Assembly (NCBI GenBank): GCA_009103225.1
Contig: RHPI01003488.1
Coordinates: 508,841-572,840 of the forward strand
Direction: 5' to 3'
DNA: 64,000 bases
From: Chlorokybus atmophyticus
Taxonomy: Eukaryota > Streptophyta > Chlorokybophyceae > Chlorokybales > Chlorokybaceae
This document shows positions 39,251 to 51,090 of the stretch, in pieces. The notes under the pieces are model-generated. The model worked only from the letters and a program-made list of their open reading frames with translations. It was not told where the DNA came from and did no database searches. Position 1 is the stretch's first letter, and each line of letters opens with the position of its first letter. Made by a program: the position numbers and the translations under genes.

Positions 39251-39458
39251 GATGTGGCAGGGCCCCTCTGCCATGTCTCCCTCTGGCACACGCATGCAGG
39301 GCGATTGCCAGCACTGTCAGCCCTGCGTTGCGCAGTGTCGCTGCTGACGGTTAGGTGTCGGTGGTGGGGTTGGGTGGTGGGGTTGGTGTCCTCCTTCGTT
39401 CGCACGGGCACGCTGTGTTACCAACAGCCTGCTCCCCATGCAGTGCATCTGTCGCTCA

Positions 39459-42308
39459 TCACCGGTAGTGCTGCTGCAAGTACTTGACCACCATCATGTA
39501 GAGCAGCATTGGTGCTGTGCAGTAGACATATGCATCTGTCTTTGACATTCTTTGTCGCAGCGTCGCCAACAGCTTTTTCAGCAAATGGCCGTCAGCGTGC
39601 ATGGCGTGCAGTAAGTCCGCCATGGCTGTGATGAAGTGCGTCCTATACGTACACAGGCGTACAAACCGTGTGTACTGCGACTCGACCACACCAAGCTTCA
39701 CGCTGTTTGGTATGTTGGAGGCTGGCAGCGGTGCTCTGTGACGTGGAATACCGCGGAAGGCTGGCAGCTCCTTTTTGCTGTACAGTTTAGTACAAATGCC
39801 ATCAGCGATTTGGAATATGGACAAGTCCAAGAAGGGGAGTGCTTCACCCATTGCTGTGCGCGACACCGTGAGGATGTCCCGCGGATAGCGTCCACCTCCG
39901 GGCACGGTTGGATCCACATTAATCAGTCATTCAAAGTCCGGAATGGCCACCACAAACAAATCATCAATGTAACGTAGGACGTTGCGAGCGTACAGCCCCA
40001 CCAAGTGTCCGTGGCCCTGCATGCGCAGCCGTTGCATGAAGTCCAGCTCATAAGTCAATAAGTAGCCATTGGCCAAGTGCACGCCAGCATTATTGCCTAT
40101 CGGGATTCCCACTTGCTGCCTGTACAGTTCGTCACTGCTCGTCCGGATGTACAAGTTGCGTAGCAAGTACTGCAGCATGTCACTCAGCGACTGCACGGTG
40201 AATGTGCGCCAGTTGCTGTCGTCATTGGAGGTGTGTTGCGCGCCAGCGCTGCGCTCCAGTGCTGTCGCACCGAAGCATCTGGTTGAACACTCAGGTGTAA
40301 GTGGGTAGCGCGCTGTCGTCTTCCACTGCATGTCGAACGTGGCATCCACCAAACGCCTCATGCGGAGCAGCAACTCCTCATGCTGTATCTGCGTGGACAG
40401 CGTAGTAAAGTCATAAGTTTGGAGCTGCAGACGTCGCCTTTTGTCGATAGCTGTGCGAGTGGTATTGAACACCGATTGCAATCTACCAAACGCCAGCTGG
40501 TCAGTGATGATCCAGCTGTGGTGCACGTCCGGCAGGCCCACCGTCTCCGCCCACAAGTCATGCCAGATGGGGACCATGGCTCGGTACACTCTTGTCAGCC
40601 ACACGCTGGCATCGGTTAATGCGGTCTCTGACGCTGCTGCTATGAAGCGGGGTCTCGGAGGATCTTTGTGCAGTTTGTACAACATGTACAAATGCGGCAG
40701 CCTTGGGGCTTGCTGTGGCTTGGCCATACGGAAACTGTGCGCATGGTTCCACTCCGCGCGCTGTTGCAGTACGGTGTGAGGCGGTACATCTTCACGCACA
40801 TATGTACTGGTACATAGCTCCTTGGTCAAGCAGAGCAGATAGTGTTTCTTGCAAATGGCTACAAGGGTGCCGCTACATTTGTCCACCTCTGTAATGATGA
40901 ACTGACGATGCAGCTGTCGCAAGGCCGCAACATCCAACGGTGTCACTCTGCGTGATTGACTGCTTTGCAGTTGGTACTCAGGGGCCGCAGCAACCACTGC
41001 CGCACGCTCGTTCACCAAGCGCAACAACGTTGTCACCCACTGCTGTAGGATGAACGGCTGTCCCCAGTAGTCCTCGAGGTCGTTGGCAAAGCGATGCACT
41101 GCCGACGCAATGGCTGGCAAGCACACGTCAATATCTGCTGGCACCTGGTTGCGGAACTTGCCACCACGTTGCAGCATCTCACGCAGCACCGCTGAGTCTG
41201 TCACTCGGTTGTAGTCGCAGCTGACCACGTGCTGCAACTGTGCATGCACCTGTGTTCTCCATTGTGGCGAGGTGCAGATGCAGTTAGCAGCTTCCATCAC
41301 TTCCACTTGTTGCTGCGCAGTCGATTGCAACACATCTTTGGTCCGATTGCACAACATGCGCCCTACTGTTTTGGCTGCAACGCCACACCACCAGCGGTTG
41401 GCCGAGGCGTGTGCGCACTTGTCTTGGCAGCGTGTCCAGCACTGTGGGGTGTGACAGCAGCTTTTGCAGTTCCAAAGCATTCGCTGCGCTATTGGCAAAT
41501 GGGCAAGCTACCAACAGGCGGGCATTGCGGGTTTGCGGCAACGCTGTGGGGTAGTTCAGCAGCAGGCGCTGTATTACACCTGTCAAAGCGTGTGCATGGG
41601 CGGGTAGTACTTGCAGATCTTCTGGTGCTGTATGCTGCAGCACAGCTAGCATCTTGTGCAAGTTTTGTAGCTTGAAGTTGAGTAGATTGGCGAGGGTGAA
41701 TTGAGCAGACTGCATGCGTTCAGTTAGCAGCTGGATGCGTCGGAAAAAGTCTCTGTATCCGAAGACTCTGCCAGCTGTTCATGGTGCGATTGTTGTTGTT
41801 GGTGACGCAGTTGTTGGCGTCGCCAGTGCGGCAGTCTTGCTCGCTTGTAAGGGGCATGTTCGACATTGTATCCGCGTGGTACCGCAGTCCTTAAGCGTTG
41901 CGTCCATAACCACTCTTTCTGTGCAGCCCGCTGGTGCCAAGCTGTGTTGCTTTCGCTTGGCCAGGGGGGTACGGACTCCAAAGGTGAAACACCCCACCAT
42001 TGCACAGGCAGGGTGCGCATTGTCAGTTCCAACAATGTGGCACAGTCACCACGTGCAGCACGCCAGTGTTGTTGGAAGCGCTGGAAAGCCGAATTCACTG
42101 TCATGCCCACATAGCACTTCTTGGCACCATTGAGCAAGTAGATCACGTAGATAACGTGATGGCTTTGGACCGGAGAGAGGCGCCAGGGCGTGTGCAGAAT
42201 GCGTTTCACTTTGTTGCGAATGCGGCGCAGCACTGGTAGTTGCCAATGTAGGTGAACGTCCAGCACATGAGCTTGTATGGCTTGCCAATTCAACGTTGGT
42301 GTTGACAT
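39459..42308 (-). pseudogene. Penelope-like GIY-YIG endonuclease/reverse transcriptase with two frameshifts and an in-frame TGA
   Basis: Most complete PLE coding region in the window. From Met 42308: GIY-YIG nuclease (VIYVIY...KKCYVGMT, 42099-42155; W-x-QRL-x5-PRGYN about 41870-41900) in one frame to 41724; a linker in a second frame (41715 to about 41370); then back to the first frame with CxC (CIC, 41274-41282), DKCSGT, LPHLYMLYKLHKDPPRPRFIAA, GIPIGNNAGVHLANGYLL and catalytic YIDD (39960-39971). A TGA at 39927-39929 interrupts the frame, which resumes through PGGGRYP, LPFLDLSIF and the LLATLRQRM end at 39459. RT copies RNA at the target; GIY-YIG cuts DNA. The CCHH-type residues of canonical PLE nucleases are not evident, as expected for Chlamys elements. 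Probably inactive in this copy. Confidence 0.88.
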
Positions 42309-42369
42309 GATGCCTTCACAGTCGGTGCTGTGCTGTGCATGGCCAACGGGGGTGTGTAGCGTATATGCA

Positions 42370-42720
42370 ATGCTATGCATGTGACCCCATTGCATTGTGC
42401 ACATGCATGACACATGCAAACACAAGCGCACTCGCACACGCCAGCAAACAACAACTTGTTACACCACCGGGCTACCTATACATACTAGGAAGCTACCTTC
42501 GCTAAGCCCTTGCCCCGTTAGTCAACATGCATGCGTAGTTACCTGTACACAATGGCGATTCAAACAGTTAGGCACCGGGTGAGGCTGAGCGGTAGCAGTA
42601 GCAGACAGCAGACGGACTCCCCCTTCTCTGTCTCCCTCTCTCTCCGCCTCTTTCCTGCCGCCTCCCTGCTTGCAGTACGTGCGCTCCTTGCACTACGTGC
42701 TGCTGTTGACGCAGCCAGGG
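42370..42720 (-). repeat. terminal direct repeat (5' side) of PLE copy 3
   Basis: Counterpart of 38830-39250 lying directly 5' of the GIY-YIG reading frame. It contains the family marker CACCGGGCTA at 42465 and the pyrimidine-rich block at 42617-42665. Confidence 0.6.
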
Positions 42721-43516
42721 TTGCATCGCCTACGTGTGTGTTGCAATGTGCTTGCATGCTGTGAATGATGTCATGCATGCCTACAACTACTGGCAGCATG
42801 TCCTGTACAGCACGTCACACATCATGTACACACGGCGGGGGGGAGGGGGGAGGGGGCATAAGGCAGCAAGAAGCATGTTGCTTGACATTTGTTGGCAGGA
42901 TATGACACGCCTGACAGTGTTGTCTTCCAGCACTTGTCAACAAATATGTCAACTGGCACGGAGCAGCACATCGCCGGTCCTTTGACGATGTGGTTACGAA
43001 ATGATCCTACCCAAAACTCTTTGGTAAGAGTTGCGCTAGCCACATAAAGTAAAGCACATGCGCAAACAAGGCACGGAGATTTGATGGCATGCATCCCTTT
43101 CAAACATGCAAATCAAGAGCGATGCACTGGCTACCGTTAACATGCGTGCCTACAAAACCCATTACAACCCGACATGTAACTTCAGCTGCCACAAAGGCTA
43201 CTCGAAAAGGAAGGAGGGAGCTCGGTGGACTATACCTCATATGGTGCGATTGGGCAAGGTACTATGTCAACAATGTAGTGCCGGTAGGAGCCAATGTCAA
43301 CGGTGGCCTGTCTTCTTGGCTTTTGTGCCTTGCGCATGCACTTGCACTTCAATGATTATACGGACGTTCCTTGACGCATACGGTAACTACCCACACGCAT
43401 ACTGCATGAGCACAATCAGCTGAAGAAACGCTGTACACTCTTCAGCAGCTAGCCAGCAGCAATCTGGATGATGTAAGATAGACACAGCAGCATACCGTAG
43501 GTACTCACATGGCTTG

Positions 43517-46500
43517 TCATGCTTGCTCCGCTGCTGGCTTGTCCCCACCTGCTGGGCCTTTCTTCTTGCTGCAACAAACCCGTGATTGTGCAACAGTTTA
43601 TCCATGAACCAGGACAACCGGACAGCGCTTCCATTATACCTTTTTGTACTCTGATGACGACCATGGCTGGAGGCCGCTGGTTGTCCAACTGCTTGGAGCT
43701 CCGGGAAGTCTTCAGGGAAACGACCAGCATTGGTGGATGCCCGCGCGCAGCGTGCTTGTAGCGCGGCTTTATCGTAGGCCAATGCAGCAGCACGTTCGTG
43801 CTGACTGCAACCCAAGAACCTGAAGCAGATTGAGTCTGTCAGAACAACACTCACCGCGGCTGGCCAAGATGTTGGACATGTGCTCACTGGTATTGTCGGC
43901 TTTTGCGGTTTCGTATGCGCGCAAACCACACTGCCATTTCTGAGTGCCAATGCACCCCCTTGTACTTGGAAGTGCGTGCTGGTATGACATCAAAAGGGTC
44001 AGGTCACAAACAGGGAACAAAGCAAGTGCAGCATAAATGCAAGCACAACCTTAACTCACATTCTTGCAGGTCTTCTGGTTGGCTGTCAGTCTCTGTATCA
44101 CTGCCAGCGTCGTCGCGCTGGTTCGGCAGTAAGGATGAAACGCGACGTCGCAACAGCTTTGTTGCCGGCTTTTGCTTACGTTCACTGCATAGGAAGTCAC
44201 GTAGTACCGTGTGCAGCAGATAGCAGTAGTTGCTGGATGTTCTTGGCCGCTTACCATGCCTTGGGCGTTGCTGGTGCAAGCTTGGCCCGTTTTGGCTTTT
44301 CGCGCTGGCCTGATCTAGCGTCTCCTGAAGTTGCACACGAGTGCAGCTGAGGAATCTGCCCTGGCAGCGGTTACACAAGACTGCATGCTACGTACGAAAT
44401 TAACAACCAATCTTGAGTTACTTCTCAAGCATGTTGCGGCAGGCGACTCAATGATCTCATGTTCGACCTCGGCGCCAGCACCACCCAGACTGCCGCTGGC
44501 CGACCTGTTACGCCTATCATGCAAGCATATCAACTGCTATGCGGTCGTCACCAGTCTGGCATTGTTGTACCTGTCTGCTGTTGCCAGGTTCTTTTGTGGT
44601 CTGCGCATTGGCCTGCGAACTGCACAGACACCTTGAGATGAGACAGTCATTCTGTCATCGTGCGCAAGTTACCATGCAAGCGCAGGTGATGGAGAGACTA
44701 CTGAACAACCGTTGCTATTATGCCTTTGCCTTCAGTAGAAAAGCTGGACCGCTGAGAGCACAAAACATTACCATCATGGCTTCTTCCCGCTACGCTCGTG
44801 GCATTGCCTGCCTTCTGTTGCAGATGTTTACCCTCTACTGCTTCCTTCTCACTATCAGTCTCATCCAAGTCATCAGTGAATCTCAGATGGTTTGTCACAG
44901 CCTGATCGCCATCTCTCTCCAGCAGCGCCTGTGGCAATTGTCTTTGTCCAATCACCAGCATGCGCGCGCGTGGATTGCAGACCATATCAGCATGTGTGCA
45001 AATGTGGGTGCGTGGGTGCGTGGGTGCGTTTGCGTGCGCACTCAACGAATATCAGCGTGCGTACAGACCTTCATTCGTGTGTGTGCATGCATGTACAAGC
45101 TCTGACCTTATCATAAGCTCGAGCAGCTTGGACCTGTGTGCGGAAAAGGCCAAGGAAGCGGCGGCCTGTGACAGGAAGCTGAATGGCAGCGCCCCAGTGA
45201 TTAGCTCCGGCATGGACATAGTAGCGGACGCCCTTGTACTTGGAGCGCTGTTTGTGTGTAGTGTGTGCACCTGTTTCACAAAACAACTGTGTTGAAAATG
45301 TAAACATGCTCTCACTGATGAGGGTGTGAGAGTGCATGCGCCTACCGTCTTGTATGGATTGCACTGCACGGGCTACAGACGTGTCCATTGCATGATGCAC
45401 ATCGCGTTGCCTGTGTGTGCTCTGCGTCTGTTGCTGCTGCCTCCCAGGTGCACCGTGTGCGGCTTGCTGAGCAGCCTCGCTTGTCTTGTTGCAAGCATTC
45501 ATGGTGCGGGTCTCCTTGCAGCTGTGTTGGGATTGCCTGTGAAGAGTCGCAACAGGTGTGGCCAGGGGACTGCATTGTGAGCACGTCAATAAAGGACCAC
45601 TGTTGCGCAATGCTAGCAATATGCAGTCAACTCACCGCAACGCAGGGCCAGGCTGCATCAAAGCTGGCGATTGTGGCGACTGGCCTTCAGCGCTTGTGCG
45701 GGTGGCTTTCATCGGCTTCCACCGCTTTCGCAAGCGTTGAGCTGCAGAAGACAGTAAAATCTTCTGCAGCTCAACACACCTCTAGCGTTTTCAACCAACG
45801 GAACACGTTCATGGCGTCTATTGCATAGGCTCGTATGTACCTATGCTTGTAGAAGCGCCCTTCACTTCCATCACGAACATCACATCATCGTCGCTGTCAT
45901 CAACAACACCAGAGCCAAGGGTGTTGTCGCCCTCTGCTGCATTGGCTTGATCACTGTCCCCGAAGTCCTTACGAAACGTTCTTTGGTTTGTGACAACATG
46001 TGGACCATCCCTTTCCACCAATGCCTGGCACACAACACAGCATTGAGTACTGCATCCCGTGGTTGATCCTTAGCACGTGAAGACAGCTGAGGGTACCTGG
46101 TCATAGGCTAGGGCAGCTTCCTGCTCTGTGGCGAAGCTACCAAGGTAGTGACGACCGCCATCTCTCAGCATTATGGTCGAGACCCATGGTTTCGGAGCCA
46201 TGGGCCGGTGTTTGGCGTTAAAGTGAACGCCCTTGTACTTGGTGTACTTGCGAGTGGCGTTCCCTGTGGGTGCCATTGGTTGGTGTGCATGCGAGGGGCG
46301 TCCCTTCAAGCTTATCAGGCGGTGTGTGCACACGACAATGCTGTATACAAGCGATCACTCACGTTACCAAGTTGGGCGAACTGAACTCTCGACCAGTGAC
46401 TCTAAACTCGGGGTGTAGACAAGCGATAGGGTCCAGAATACCAAAAGCTTGGAATGCTAACACACGGTCAGTCAACTCTACACGTTCTACATCTCGAGTC

Positions 46501-46997
46501 ACATGCGTCGTGCACATGATTAGACCATGCTGCATGCACAGCTGCTCTCTTGCAGTCCCTTGAGATTGCTATGGGCTATCAGAACAACTAAGGTTAGTGG
46601 GCAATAGACAATGCATGAAAGCAGCAATCCTGGGAGCTTCATGCTCTCGTCAAACAATGGACGAGGCCGCGTGCGCTGCTGCTTGCTAGCACTCCCTTGC
46701 GTTGACTTACTAAGGACTGCATGCAAGCCCACGCCAGTAGCAAGTGCCGCTTACACCAAGACGACCCAACTTGGAGCACTATCAAGCGCAGTAGACTCCG
46801 TCAATACTGCCTTGCAAAACCGTAGGACTGAAGCCTACACAGGCTACAGGCAGCAAAACAACAGCGTCCTTGTGCATGGACGCAAGCAAGCCGGCGTCTT
46901 GTGTCAATCTCAACGGCTGCATTGTCAACTTGAACGACGGAGTGGCTCAGCAAGCCAGCACTCAGCTACCAAGACGTAACTCACCTTTGGGCGGCAT
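43517..46997 (-). CDS. AP2-domain transcription factor, three AP2 domains (gene B)
   Basis: Thirteen exons join in phase from AP2 domain 1 to the TGA: 46097-46263, 45841-46024, 45636-45741, 45346-45536, 45107-45270, 44772-44928, 44571-44619, 44422-44513, 44255-44324, 44060-44184, 43888-43978, 43640-43819, 43517-43568 (542 codons with stop). Domain 1: YKGVHF...WVSTIML...RHYLGSF...AALAYDQ. Domain 2: YKGVRYYV...HWGAAIQL...RRFLGLF...AARAYDK. Domain 3, split by an intron: YKGVHWH...WFARIRN / QFLGCSQHERAAALAYDKAA, then RFPEDFPELQ. Domains 1 and 2 are each followed by an exon starting ALxERDG, implying internal exon-pair duplication. The C-terminus is basic (STKSKKKGPAGGDKPAAEQA). A start exon MPPK lies at 46985-46997 and coding-like 5' exons at about 46600-46720 and 46390-46480; their joins are unresolved. 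Predicted nuclear DNA-binding regulator. Confidence 0.83.
45736..45775. repeat. perfect 16-bp inverted repeat, 8-nt loop, at a splice acceptor
   Basis: Arms GTTGAGCTGCAGAAGA (45736-45751) and its exact complement (45760-45775), loop CAGTAAAA. Copy A has GTTGAGCTGCAC then continues without the right arm. The left arm contains the acceptor of the exon 45636-45741. Confidence 0.9.
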
Positions 46998-47724
46998 TGT
47001 GTCCTCTGGTTCCGCCTCCAAACACGATGACTCTGCAAGGCAACTCTAAGCTAAGCTAGGGCAGCGCCATGCACTAGGCCAGTACAAGCTCGACAGGCAG
47101 GGCAGCGTAGGTGCGCGCATCCATCCCCCGGCAGTCCAGGCCATACTTGCGCTTGTGCATGCAGGCTTCAGTTAGTGCGTCGTACTCAGCGTTGACAATA
47201 CCGCTGTTGCCGACAAGTCGGTCCAATCAGTGAATTGTCCGCAATCTAACGTCCATCACCACTGGCGTAAACGCTGGAAAGTGCACGCAGTGCATCAATT
47301 GCGACAAGTCGACTACGAGTCTCCATCGACCATGTCACGGCCGCTCTCGCAATACTTGATGAACACAATGTACCACAAGGACAACCTCCTAGACTTACGA
47401 CATAAACGCATAAGATACCAGTTCACAACTCATGTCTTGTGGAACTTGTGTAGTGCTTGCGGCTGATCGCACTCCAATAATATCTGTTTATTTAGTGCGC
47501 TTTGCTCAAATGTGTGCGACTTTACGTGTGACCACATGTATGCGTGCGCCTCGTGCCCGCGTAACGATTACGCGGGCGCAAGGTGCACGCGTACGGCTAC
47601 TCCTTTGGCACTTCTTTTATATATATGTACATGGGTGCATGTAGCGTGCTATGCAGCTTTACTGCAATCACTTGGTTGATCTCGGCAGTTGCAATTTAAG
47701 CAGCTTGATATCCCTATATTATTT

Positions 47725-47971
47725 TTAGAGGTGGTGGCGCATTAGTCATGGCGCCGCCTTTCGATAGGGGAAATTGGGTTCTATCCCCACAAGGGTTGCC
47801 GCGGCAAGAAATGGTGGGCCCTTCTCACGCCGTCGTGATGGGCTCACCTACGGGGTTAAGCGGTTAACATTGGCGGAGCTACACAGCTTTTCGGGAAGCG
47901 TTGGAAACATCTATTGCCAAGGGCAATGGTCCGGTTGCATAGAGTGCGAGAGCCGGTTTGAAAGAAAAAAA
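47725..47971 (+). mobile_element. SINE-like (tRNA-derived) element
   Basis: A perfect RNA polymerase III A box (TGGCGCATTAG, 47735-47745) is followed 31 bases later by a near-consensus B box (GGTTCTATCCC, 47777-47787). Unrelated sequence of about 175 bases ends in an A-rich tail (GAAAGAAAAAAAA). ATTATTT occurs at both ends (47718-47724 and 47972-47978) and could be a target-site duplication. The 5' part does not fold into a complete tRNA by eye, so it is not an intact tRNA gene. A single copy is visible here. Confidence 0.4.
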
Positions 47972-50109
47972 ATTATTTCAATATAGCAATAAAAATACTG
48001 AACGAGGATATGTACATGCATTACCTGCATGTTGTAAATACGCACACAAGCACTATCAGTAAAGTGCCATAAATTTAATCACATATTGACATACACACGC
48101 AATGCAAATGCATGCACACAAGCAGCACTCACAAAAACTTGCACACGCGTATCAAAAGGGGTGTGTACTCAATAATGCAGACCACATATGCCTCCTACTT
48201 GAACCCAATCTACTAGTTTTATCCACTTACATACACCAGTGTGTGGTGAAGTGGCATGTGTAACATGCGCCGCTACTATTTATTGTTGCTGTCTTAAGCC
48301 GCGGCTTAACGGCAATTTCAGCCAATGTTTCCACAGGGCGCAACGCCTGGCGCGTTAACAATTGCTTCCGTTTGAGACCGGGTGACATGAACCGTGTGAT
48401 GCTATTTTTATTTTAATGCCGCTTTAGTGATCATGGTGCTACCACAATTACGGTAATCATCGTTTATATTAATATTGTTACTGCAAACAACGGGAGTTTA
48501 CGTGTTGGTATGCATGTGTGGGAGTGTGCTGCGTGCTGCTCGCGTGTGTACCCGTGCGCCGCGGTGTGCGTTATCATATACACGTTCTTGGTACGCGCGC
48601 TGCATATATAAATTGGGATAATCAATGCAGCGAATGCTTCGCACGCGTTCATCACGTTGCATGCAACCACACACACGCACATACTCACCTCATGTCCACA
48701 CATGCTTGACCACCGAGGTGCTACCCCCTCTCCTACTCTCTCTTGCAACCAACTCTACCACTAACATCACAATCCGACCCCGTTCTGCATGCATCAACGC
48801 AGTTATTTGCCACACTTCTGCACTGCTGAGCTGCATCAGTGCCAACCCACATGCGTAAGGATGACTCGCAGATGCCCCCTCCCACCGCTCCCAAACCTCC
48901 ATTGGCAATCGCCGCTGTCGCTACAACTTTGTCGTACAATGCATTGGGCCCATGTACATGGGCGATCCACCACAAAACGGGCAAACGTCTCTACTCGCAA
49001 TGCATGTACAACTTGCCGTAGTCTTCAGCACTGAATGTGTATAAGGTTAAGACTGCACGAGCATGCAAAATGTATTTAAGCTTATGTGTCGCTCGTGTAT
49101 TTAGTATTAACATCAAGCGTATGTGTGTGCGCACGCGCGCATGGTACATGCACGCACGCGTGTGCGTGATTATGCGTGTGAGTGCGTGTACGTGACCATA
49201 ATGAAACCCGGTATGCCTGTAAAGTTCTTTATGCTGCCCTTTTCTCGCTCCTGGTGCCTCTTCCAAAGAGTGAGTTACGCGTGCTATCTCTAACCCTTTT
49301 TTTAGCGTGGCGGCCCCCACCCCAGCCCACCTTGACGCGCCGATGCCGCCGGCTTACTCATATTTGCGAATATCTCGCAGCACAATGCAACTCTATCAAA
49401 CGCTCAACACAACCTACAGGGCTAAATTGATGAGCATTTTTCTTGTCACGATGCCGCTTTGTAAAGTAGATTTTGAATCTAAAGTTTTGCAGTAAAATTC
49501 ATCACAAAAGAGGCCAATGGTAGCGGGGATGGAGCCATTTTGCTGGTGAGTGCTCACCAAAACATTTTGCAACACATCGATTTTCTTAGCGGAATTGATA
49601 CGTGAGCGTGCATAAATGCAAGACACTTTGACCATGGTGTAAACCTTTTTTTTATAATATTATATTCTTAAATATTCAACAAGCACGCACATGTTACACA
49701 TTAATTGTGAACCAGGCCAAGTTGGCAGGTGTAACACAGTTCCGCACTAGCGATGCACTTCTTTGCTACCAACCAAATCCCAGAAGAAAGTTCAATGTGA
49801 AAGTTAACATACCAGCCGGCACCAAGCATGTTGAAAATGTCAAGTTGCTCACTAAGGTCAGGAGTCATTAATATGTGTCTCGAGAAAAGGGGATAACTAG
49901 CGCATGTCATCTTTATGCGATGCGCCGCAACATGAATCGAATCTACTAGATACGACTAGATATGCTATATAAATAACAAACCTTGACGCAAGGTATAAAG
50001 TTTTTTTAATCTTGGTAGTCTACGCTAGAGTAGCTACCAGACCCTAGCCGACCATGCTAGGTGCCAGGCAGAGTACCTAATTAGCGTAGCGGCATACGCA
50101 GTAAAAACA

Positions 50110-50768
50110 CTAAACAATATGTATTGCGCGCTCAGTGTGACTAGCTATGATTGGAATATGATTATACCCTACAAGCTTTAACCATAATGTTACCCTCATT
50201 CCGTATATGTTCAATGGTCTGCTATCCAAGTTCTCATTCAAAAACCAAAATAAGCAATTTTGGCGACTGAACACCCTTGCAGCCACGGAGAGGTCATATA
50301 GGCACGGCTGATCTCTTTGCAAATGCAGCCGCATTTAGTGATCTAGTTGGGGACATGATGTGTTCACATCGGATAGCACCTTACGAGCAGCCCCCTGAAG
50401 GTATTGAACAATAAAGATCTTGGGGTCTGTCGCCCATCGGCACCTTTTACGGCAAACTCGACAGGAGAGGCTAAACCGATATGATATCGTGATGGGCCTG
50501 CGGCACGGATCATGCACAGTCTTGCACTTCGGCCTAAAACGCCATTTCACAATCTATGGCCAGTGCGGGTGAAAACGCAGAGCGCAAGATGCGCTTGGTT
50601 GTTAAAGGGGTTGGCGTAATGGCATTGCATACAATGAGGACGCTCACAAAACAACCATAGGCCCTCTGACATCAATACTTTTGTTATGCATATCAAACAA
50701 GGAGTGCTCACTCGATTCGGCTCAAGAACTTCTCGGACTCTGTATGCCACCACTGCCTTAGGTGGCAC
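50110..50768 (-). pseudogene. cysteine-rich reading-frame remnant, unknown
   Basis: Three adjoining minus-strand frames, two in the same frame separated by one stop at 50335-50337 and the third shifted. They contain zinc-binding-like clusters: CERPHCMQCHYANP (about 50635-50675) and CRVCRKRC (about 50450). The arrangement resembles the decayed N-terminus of a transposase or zinc-knuckle protein, but no family could be assigned. Listed because Cys clustering over two adjoining frames is unlikely by chance in AT-rich DNA. Confidence 0.25.
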
Positions 50769-50856
50769 TTAAGCGCATTTCAATAGGATTTTTGACAATT
50801 TGCTCATGATTACTGTGTTTACGTCAAGTTAATGGGGTAGCCACATCAAGCCCCCC

Positions 50857-51090
50857 NNNNNNNNNNNNNNNNNNNNNNNNNNNNNNNNNNNNNNNNNNNN
50901 NNNNNNNNNNNNNNNNNNNNNNNNNNNNNNNNNNNNNNNNNNNNNNNNNNNNNNNNNNNNNNNNNNNNNNNNNNNNNNNNNNNNNNNNNNNNNNNNNNNN
51001 NNNNNNNNNNNNNNNNNNNNNNNNNNNNNNNNNNNNNNNNNNNNNNNNNNNNNNNNNNNNNNNNNNNNNNNNNNNNNNNNNNNNNNNNNN
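50857..51090. other. assembly gap (N run) flanked by poly-C on both sides
   Basis: 234 N residues with CCCCCC before and CCCCCCC after. As at 34.1 kb, the break coincides with a C homopolymer. Confidence 0.99.

Larger units (their letters stand above)
38780..42870 (-). mobile_element. Penelope-like retroelement, nearly complete, inserted in duplication copy B (copy 3)
   Basis: Interrupts homology between the two duplication copies; the empty site corresponds to about 27690-27700. Encodes GIY-YIG, a CxC linker and RT on the minus strand (listed separately), with diverged terminal direct repeats at about 38830-39250 and 42370-42720. The outermost sequences (38784-38804 and about 42735-42810) resemble pieces of the copy 1 tail in plus orientation, so this element may be nested in an older remnant. 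The order endonuclease-RT is the reverse of canonical Penelope and fits the Naiad/Chlamys clade. Confidence 0.85.
38275..47340. repeat. segmental duplication, copy B (with PLE insertion)
   Basis: Collinear with 27266-31255. Extra material: a 4.1 kb PLE (about 38780-42870), the middle AP2 exons (about 44900-45710) and small indels. The AP2 gene here is the fuller version. Confidence 0.85.

Noticed and set aside
38830-42720. Hammerhead ribozyme in PLE termini
   Set aside because: No CUGANGA...GAAA core with matching stems was seen; N-terminal-nuclease PLEs are reported to lack canonical hammerheads.
47725-47800. Intact tRNA gene
   Set aside because: A and B boxes are present, but no convincing acceptor stem or anticodon arm could be folded by eye; interpreted as SINE-like instead.
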